This document shows positions 1 through 4,400 of a stretch of DNA of 7,292 nucleotides, in pieces; within the stretch, counting starts at the first letter, position 1, and every line of letters starts with the position of its first letter. The stretch covers positions 1 to 7,292 of the forward strand of contig JAGRHB010000095.1 in NCBI GenBank assembly GCA_020445245.1, given 5' to 3'. The notes beneath the pieces were generated by a model. That model saw only the letters and a program-made list of their open reading frames with translations. It did no database searches and was not told the DNA's origin. A program made the translations under genes and the position numbers. Source of the stretch: Gammaproteobacteria bacterium. Its GTDB lineage: Bacteria > Pseudomonadota > Gammaproteobacteria > Chromatiales > Sedimenticolaceae.

Positions 1-209
1 CGGAGATTCCACGCTGGCTGCGCAAGCGCCTCGAAGGCTACGGCGACGACATGGAGAGCATCCGCAAACTCGGCACCGAAGTCGTCACCGACCTGTGCCG
101 GCGCCTGCTCGACATGGATGCACCGGGCCTGCACTTCTACACCATGAACCAGGCCGAGCCGACGCTGGCGATCTGGGACAACCTGGGCCTGGACGCAGCA
201 GCGGGCTGA
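1..209 (+). CDS. metF: 5,10-methylenetetrahydrofolate reductase, C-terminal part (5' end outside window)
   Basis: This is the last 68 codons of a MetF-type reductase, read in the frame whose first complete codon is at position 3 and ending in TGA at 207-209. MetF is a cytosolic FAD enzyme that reduces 5,10-methylene-THF to 5-methyl-THF, the methyl donor for methionine synthesis. The visible tail contains the family's C-terminal signature: WLRKRLEGYGDD, then GTEVVTDLC, then GLHFYTMNQAEPTLAIW followed by NLGL. The GxHFYTxNxAE strand-and-helix closes the TIM barrel and is typical of bacterial MetF. The gene is partial only because the window starts inside it; no break is visible. rsmE begins 14 bases downstream on the same strand, so the two probably share a transcript. 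The identification rests on recognising these motifs and is firm, although the N-terminal FAD-binding part cannot be seen. Confidence 0.93.
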   Translation, partial: EIPRWLRKRLEGYGDDMESIRKLGTEVVTDLCRRLLDMDAPGLHFYTMNQAEPTLAIWDNLGLDAAAG

Positions 210-223
210 GGCCGGTGCCTCGT

Positions 224-949
224 ATGCGCCTGTCCCGCATCCATACCACGCAGGCGCTTGCACCCGGCGGCGAGGTGGTACTGGACGAGCGCGCATGCCG
301 CTACCTGACCCAGGCACTGCGCCTGAGGACAGGTCAGTCGATCGTCCTGTTCAATGGTGACGGGCGGGACTATGCCGCCGAGCTGACGCGCTGCGACCGC
401 CGCGGATGCAGCGCCCGAATCGGCGACGTGCTCTCCACCGAACCGGAGACCGCACTGCCTATCCACCTCGGGATCGGCATATCGCGCGGCGAGAGGATGG
501 ATTTTGCGATCCAGAAATCGGTCGAACTCGGGGTACAGGCACTGACCCCCCTGTTGACCATACGCAGTGTCGTGCAGTTGACGTTGGAGCGCCGTGACAA
601 GCGTATGGAACACTGGAGGGGGGTGATCGTCAGCGCCTGCGAACAAAGTGGACGCAGTCGCGTCCCAGTGCTCCACCCGCCCCGGGCACTCGACGAATGG
701 CTCACCGCGCAGCGAACGGGTCTGATGCTTTACCACAAGGCCGCCAACACCCTGGCGACCGCTGCGCCACCGGATGGTGAGTTGAACCTGCTGATAGGAC
801 CCGAAGGAGGTCTGAGCGAGGGAGAGCGCGGGCTGGCGATCAGGAGCGGATTTACCGACGTACGGCTGGGGCCGCGCGTGCTGCGCACGGAAACGGCACC
901 GTTGGCCGCGCTGGCGGCAATCCAGGTCCTGTGGGGTGATTTTCGCTGA
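224..949 (+). CDS. rsmE: 16S rRNA (uracil1498-N3)-methyltransferase RsmE
   Basis: RsmE uses S-adenosylmethionine to methylate N3 of U1498 in 16S rRNA of the 30S subunit. The protein is 241 residues, close to the E. coli length. Residues 1-70 form the PUA-like RNA-binding domain and about 78-241 the SPOUT methyltransferase domain. Visible family signatures are SRGERMDFAIQKSVELGV (87-104), ACEQSGRSRVP (138-148), IGPEGGLS (191-198) and the trefoil-knot SAM-site motif LGPRVLRTETAPLAAL (215-230). The ATG at 224 gives the typical N-terminus MRLSRIH and has GAGG at 208-211 upstream, although that spacing (12 bases) is long. A GTG at 215 is in frame but too near that GAGG. The frame stays open back to 95, but that would overlap metF and add unrelated residues. 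The stop lies in one arm of a hairpin shared with the convergent gene. Function is confident; the exact start is moderately so. Confidence 0.95.
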   Translation: MRLSRIHTTQALAPGGEVVLDERACRYLTQALRLRTGQSIVLFNGDGRDYAAELTRCDRRGCSARIGDVLSTEPETALPIHLGIGISRGERMDFAIQKSVELGVQALTPLLTIRSVVQLTLERRDKRMEHWRGVIVSACEQSGRSRVPVLHPPRALDEWLTAQRTGLMLYHKAANTLATAAPPDGELNLLIGPEGGLSEGERGLAIRSGFTDVRLGPRVLRTETAPLAALAAIQVLWGDFR

Positions 950-967
950 GCCGCGAATTGGCTCAGC
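945..967. terminator. Inverted repeat between convergent rsmE and chpC, possible bidirectional terminator
   Basis: GCTGAGCC at 945-952 pairs perfectly with GGCTCAGC at 960-967, giving an 8-bp GC-rich stem around a 7-base loop (GCGAATT). One arm contains the rsmE stop (947-949) and the other the stop of the minus-strand gene (963-965). Position and symmetry suit a bidirectional transcription stop. Neither strand has a T-tract after the stem, however, so this is not a classical intrinsic terminator and may only slow polymerase, protect 3' ends or assist Rho. The hairpin is seen; its function is inferred. Confidence 0.45.
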
Positions 968-1418
968 CGGTGGGCAACTGCGTATGCAGATAGTCCAGAT
1001 CGGGCACCATCAGTTCCTCGCCGCCAACCGAGATCCGCATCCTGATAGGCGACGCGCCCGACGCCGGCGTCCCGGCAAACTCGATCACCTCACGCTGCAC
1101 CCGCAACAACCGCGGTATGCCTTGTGCCACCAGCCCGATCAAGGGCCATGCGCTTTCGGGCTGCAGGGCGTAACACACGGCGATACGCTGCCGGATGCCA
1201 CCACCGGCATCCGCACGTCCGAGCAGACGCTCGAAATCGACCACCGGGATATCACGCTGGTGCCAGCCGACCTTGCCCTGAAGCCAGGGCAACTGATGAT
1301 CCAGCGCGTCCGGTTCACGATAGCCGATGACCTCGGCAACTGCCGCATTCGGTAGCAGCAGACGCCCGTCACGCAACGGGATGAGCATGCAGCGGATCTC
1401 GTCGTCGCGCTGACTCAC
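963..1418 (-). CDS. chpC: CheW-like adaptor protein of the Pil-Chp system (ChpC)
   Basis: This 151-residue protein is a single CheW-like domain spanning roughly residues 8-147. CheW proteins couple chemoreceptors to the kinase's own CheW-like domain in the cytoplasmic receptor array. Visible features are the opening strand MLIPLRDGRLLLPNAAVAEVIGY (11-33, shown here only to mark the segment's extent), the GWHQRDIPVVDFERLLG segment (51-67) and a terminal VPDLDYL strand and helix (138-144). The LPNAAVAEVIGY stretch resembles ChpC of pilus chemosensory clusters. It directly follows chpA: the GTG start at 1418 overlaps the chpA TGA as GTGA, implying translational coupling, and no strong Shine-Dalgarno is visible upstream. 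An in-frame ATG at 1386-1388 (residue 11) is an alternative but would cut into the first strand. PilI, the other CheW of the pathway, is normally upstream of pilJ, so position favours ChpC. The CheW family is certain; the symbol is inferred from context. Confidence 0.85.
   Translation of the reverse strand: MSQRDDEIRCMLIPLRDGRLLLPNAAVAEVIGYREPDALDHQLPWLQGKVGWHQRDIPVVDFERLLGRADAGGGIRQRIAVCYALQPESAWPLIGLVAQGIPRLLRVQREVIEFAGTPASGASPIRMRISVGGEELMVPDLDYLHTQLPTG
1415..1418 (-). promoter_or_regulatory. GTGA stop-start overlap coupling chpA to chpC
   Basis: On the minus strand the bases GTGA hold both the chpC start codon (GTG, 1418-1416) and the chpA stop codon (TGA, 1417-1415). Such 4-base overlaps usually mean that ribosomes finishing the first gene re-initiate on the second. 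Only a weak purine stretch (CGGGA) precedes the GTG, consistent with dependence on chpA translation. Confidence 0.75.
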
Positions 1419-4400
1419 AATCCCGAATCCGCCAACACGGTGTAAATGTTTTCGAGCAGTTCAGCCTCCTGATAAGGCTTACCCAGGTAGCGCTTCACAC
1501 CCAGCTCCAGGGCGCGGCTGCGGTGTTTGTCGCCGGTACGAGAGGTGATCATGATGATTGGAATATCGCTCAGCTCCGGCGTGCTTCGCATGTGGCGTGC
1601 CAATTCGTAACCGTCCATACGTGGCATCTCGATATCCAGCAACATCACGTCCGGGTGCTGCTCCTGCAGCAGGGTCACCGCGTCCACCCCATCCTTGGCC
1701 GTGATGACGTGCATGTTGTGGCGTTCGAGCAGACGGCTGGTGACCTTGCGCACAGTGATCGAATCGTCGACCACCATCACCGACACGCCTTTGCTCACCG
1801 GCACCGACGTCTCCGCAGGCGCAACGAGCTGCTGCGCACTGTCCATGCGAACCAGGCTGTTGACGTCGAGGATCAACGCAATCTGCCCGTCAGCGAGTAT
1901 GGTGCCGCCGGTGAACCAGCGCACCGTGCTCAACTGAGCCCCGACGGACTTGACCACGATCTGCCGGTTGCCCAACAGACTGTCCACCTGGATCGCGACA
2001 CGGTGCTCACCGGAGCGCACCAGCAAAAGAGGCAGCCAACGTGTCCCCTCGCTGATATGTGGCGCCTGGACGCCAAGCATGGTGCCGAGATAACGCACGT
2101 TGTAATCGCGCTGGTCGTACCTGAACACCGGCTGCTCACCGCCATAGATGGCCCGCAGTTCATCGACCGGGATGCGCACCACCCCGTCCATGCTGCTATG
2201 CGGTACCGCATAGATATCGTCGCCCAGGGTCACCAGCAGCGAATCGGTGATCGCCAGCGTGAATGGCAGGCGGATCGTGAATCCGGTACCTCGCCCGGGC
2301 TGCGAATCAATTTCCAGCGTGCCACCGAGCTGCTTGACCTCGGTAAGTACGACATCCATGCCCACCCCACGACCGGATACCTGTGACAGCTCCTGCGCCG
2401 TCGAGAACCCGTGTTGCAGGATGAGCTGATACAGATCGTCATCATCGACTGCGGCATCCTCGTCGAGCAGGCCCCGTTCGACCGCCTTGGCACGGATACG
2501 TGCACGGTCGAGCCCGGCGCCGTCATCGGCCAGCGTCAGCACCACGTCAGAGCCCTCGCGCGCCAGGTGCAGCGTGATCAGGCCCTGGGCAGGCTTGCCG
2601 TTGGCCAGGCGGGTATTGGCATCCTCGATACCGTGAGACACCGCATTGCGCAGCAGGTGCTCCAGCGGACTCATCATGCGTTCGAGAATCGCCCGATCCA
2701 TGTCCTCGCCGCCGCCGATTACCTTGAGCCCGGCCTGCTTTCCAACACTGTGACTGGTCTGACGCACCACGCGCTCGAGTCGCGGCACGCGACTTGAGAA
2801 CTTGACCATGCGGGTGCGCAACAGGCCGTCCTGCAGGTCGGTATTGACGCGCGCCTGCTGCAGCAACAGGGTATCCGTGTCACGGCTCAGTTCACTCAGC
2901 GACTGGCCGAGGTTGGACAGGTCCTCCACGGTCTCCGACAGTGCACGCGACAACTGCTGGATGGTCGAATAGCGGTCGAGTTCCAGAGGATCGAAATCGG
3001 CCCTCGATTCACCCTCGCGTTCATGGCGCGACAGTATCTGGGCCTCGGTCTCCAGTTCGAGGTCACGCAGCTGGCTGCGCAGTCGGTCGATGGTCTGCCC
3101 GAGTTCCCCGAGGTTGAAGGCGAAGCTGTTGTTCTGCTGCTCGATGCGGGCGCGGTAGATGCTCACCTCGCCGGCATTGTTGACCATCTGGTCCAGCGCC
3201 TCGGACGACACCCGGACGCGCTCGGTGCCCGTCGCCGACGGTGCCTCCTGTTGCGGTAATGGACGGCGCGGGACGAATCCCTCTTCGTCGAGATGGCGAC
3301 CACCGCCAGGAAACTGGACTACCGTGGAATCGCTTTTGACAACGGTGCCCACCGGGCCGCCATCCGAGGCCACCACCGAACCGGCAACCAGGAAGCTGGA
3401 ATCACCGAGCAACTCGGAGTCGGTCATCAGCTGCGAGTCCGTCAGCAATTCGGAGTCGGCGCCGAATTCATCCTCGGCATCCGGCTCGCTCTCGGCAAGT
3501 TCCGCCACATCGTCATGTGCCGGCTGTTGGGCACCCTGCAATGTCGACGCGACGCCCTGCGCAGGCACAGCCTCACTGCCACCCAAGGTCGTCACGTCCT
3601 CTTCCGCCTCGGGCATCGCATCACCCGGCGTGGCGGCCTGGGACTCTGGCTCTGGCTCTGGCTCTGGCTCTGGTTGTGGCTCTGGTTCTGGTTCGGGCTG
3701 CGCCTGGGGTTCGACGAGCTGCGAAACCTCATCGTGCGTTGTGATAACCGCCTCGACCGCAGCTATGTCGTCCCACTCGCGGCCACGCGCCGCTGTCTCA
3801 AGCCGGTCGATGATCGCGGTATGCGCTGCTGGCATCACCCCGCGCATCAGGATCTCGATATCCTGAGCGAGGGCATCGGTGGCGTGACGCACGAGCCCCT
3901 TCAGGTGCTCATTACCGACGATGCGGCGTTCGGCCACGCTCTCAAAGACTGACTCCAGCGCATGGCTGAGATCACCGACAGTGGCGATGCCGGCCAGACG
4001 CGCACCGCCTTTCATCGTGTGGAGCGTGCGCTGCAGTTTGGCCACTGGCATCTGGTCGTCCGAGGTCGCGTACTGCCAGTCCCCAAGCTCTCCTTCAAGT
4101 GCCTCCAGCAATTCCCTGGCCTCTTCGAGGAAGATCTCCACCAGCTCGGGATCCAAGGCCTCCAATGCCTGCGATGTCTCTCCTTCATCACCGGTTGCGG
4201 CAGGTGGTTGTGCCATTGCGGCAGTCAAGCGGTCGACCTCGTCGCGCAGCGCCTCCCATCCGGTGGCGTCACGGTGTGGATCCTCGACCGCGGCCGCAAG
4301 TGCCGACAGCGTCTGGTGGCTGCGCTCGAGCAGATCGAGTATGCCGCTGTCGAGAGGCCGCTTCGAATCACACATCAGGTTGCTGAAATTCTCCAGCGCC

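Larger units (their letters stand above)
3227..3715 (-). other. Acidic low-complexity linker between Hpt C and kinase core
   Basis: ChpA residues 1190-1352 are rich in Glu, Asp, Pro, Ser and Ala and predicted here, by composition, to be disordered. They hold two short repeats, a Pro-Glu run and a DSELLT-like run, listed separately. The linker presumably lets the phosphotransfer domains swing to the kinase active site. It also contains a hydrophobic island (SFLVAGSVVASDGGPVGTVV) ahead of the kinase, of unknown role. Confidence 0.75.

Noticed and set aside
95..223. Possible N-terminal extension of rsmE from an ATG at 95
   Set aside because: It would overlap the metF coding region by 115 bases and adds 43 residues with no counterpart in RsmE proteins. 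The ATG at 224 gives the standard N-terminus.
137..736. Minus-strand open frame of 199 codons opposite metF and rsmE
   Set aside because: It runs antisense to two well-identified genes, with no family resemblance and no plausible operon context.
936..1355. Plus-strand open frame of 139 codons running from the end of rsmE across chpC
   Set aside because: It is antisense to a recognisable CheW-like domain, its translation is low-complexity and Arg/His-rich, and the proposed start lies inside rsmE.
1523..2386. Plus-strand open frame of 287 codons opposite the ChpA receiver and CheW-like domains
   Set aside because: It is His/Arg/Gln-rich, matches no family I recognise, and lies over the best-conserved part of chpA on the other strand. 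It is a shadow frame.
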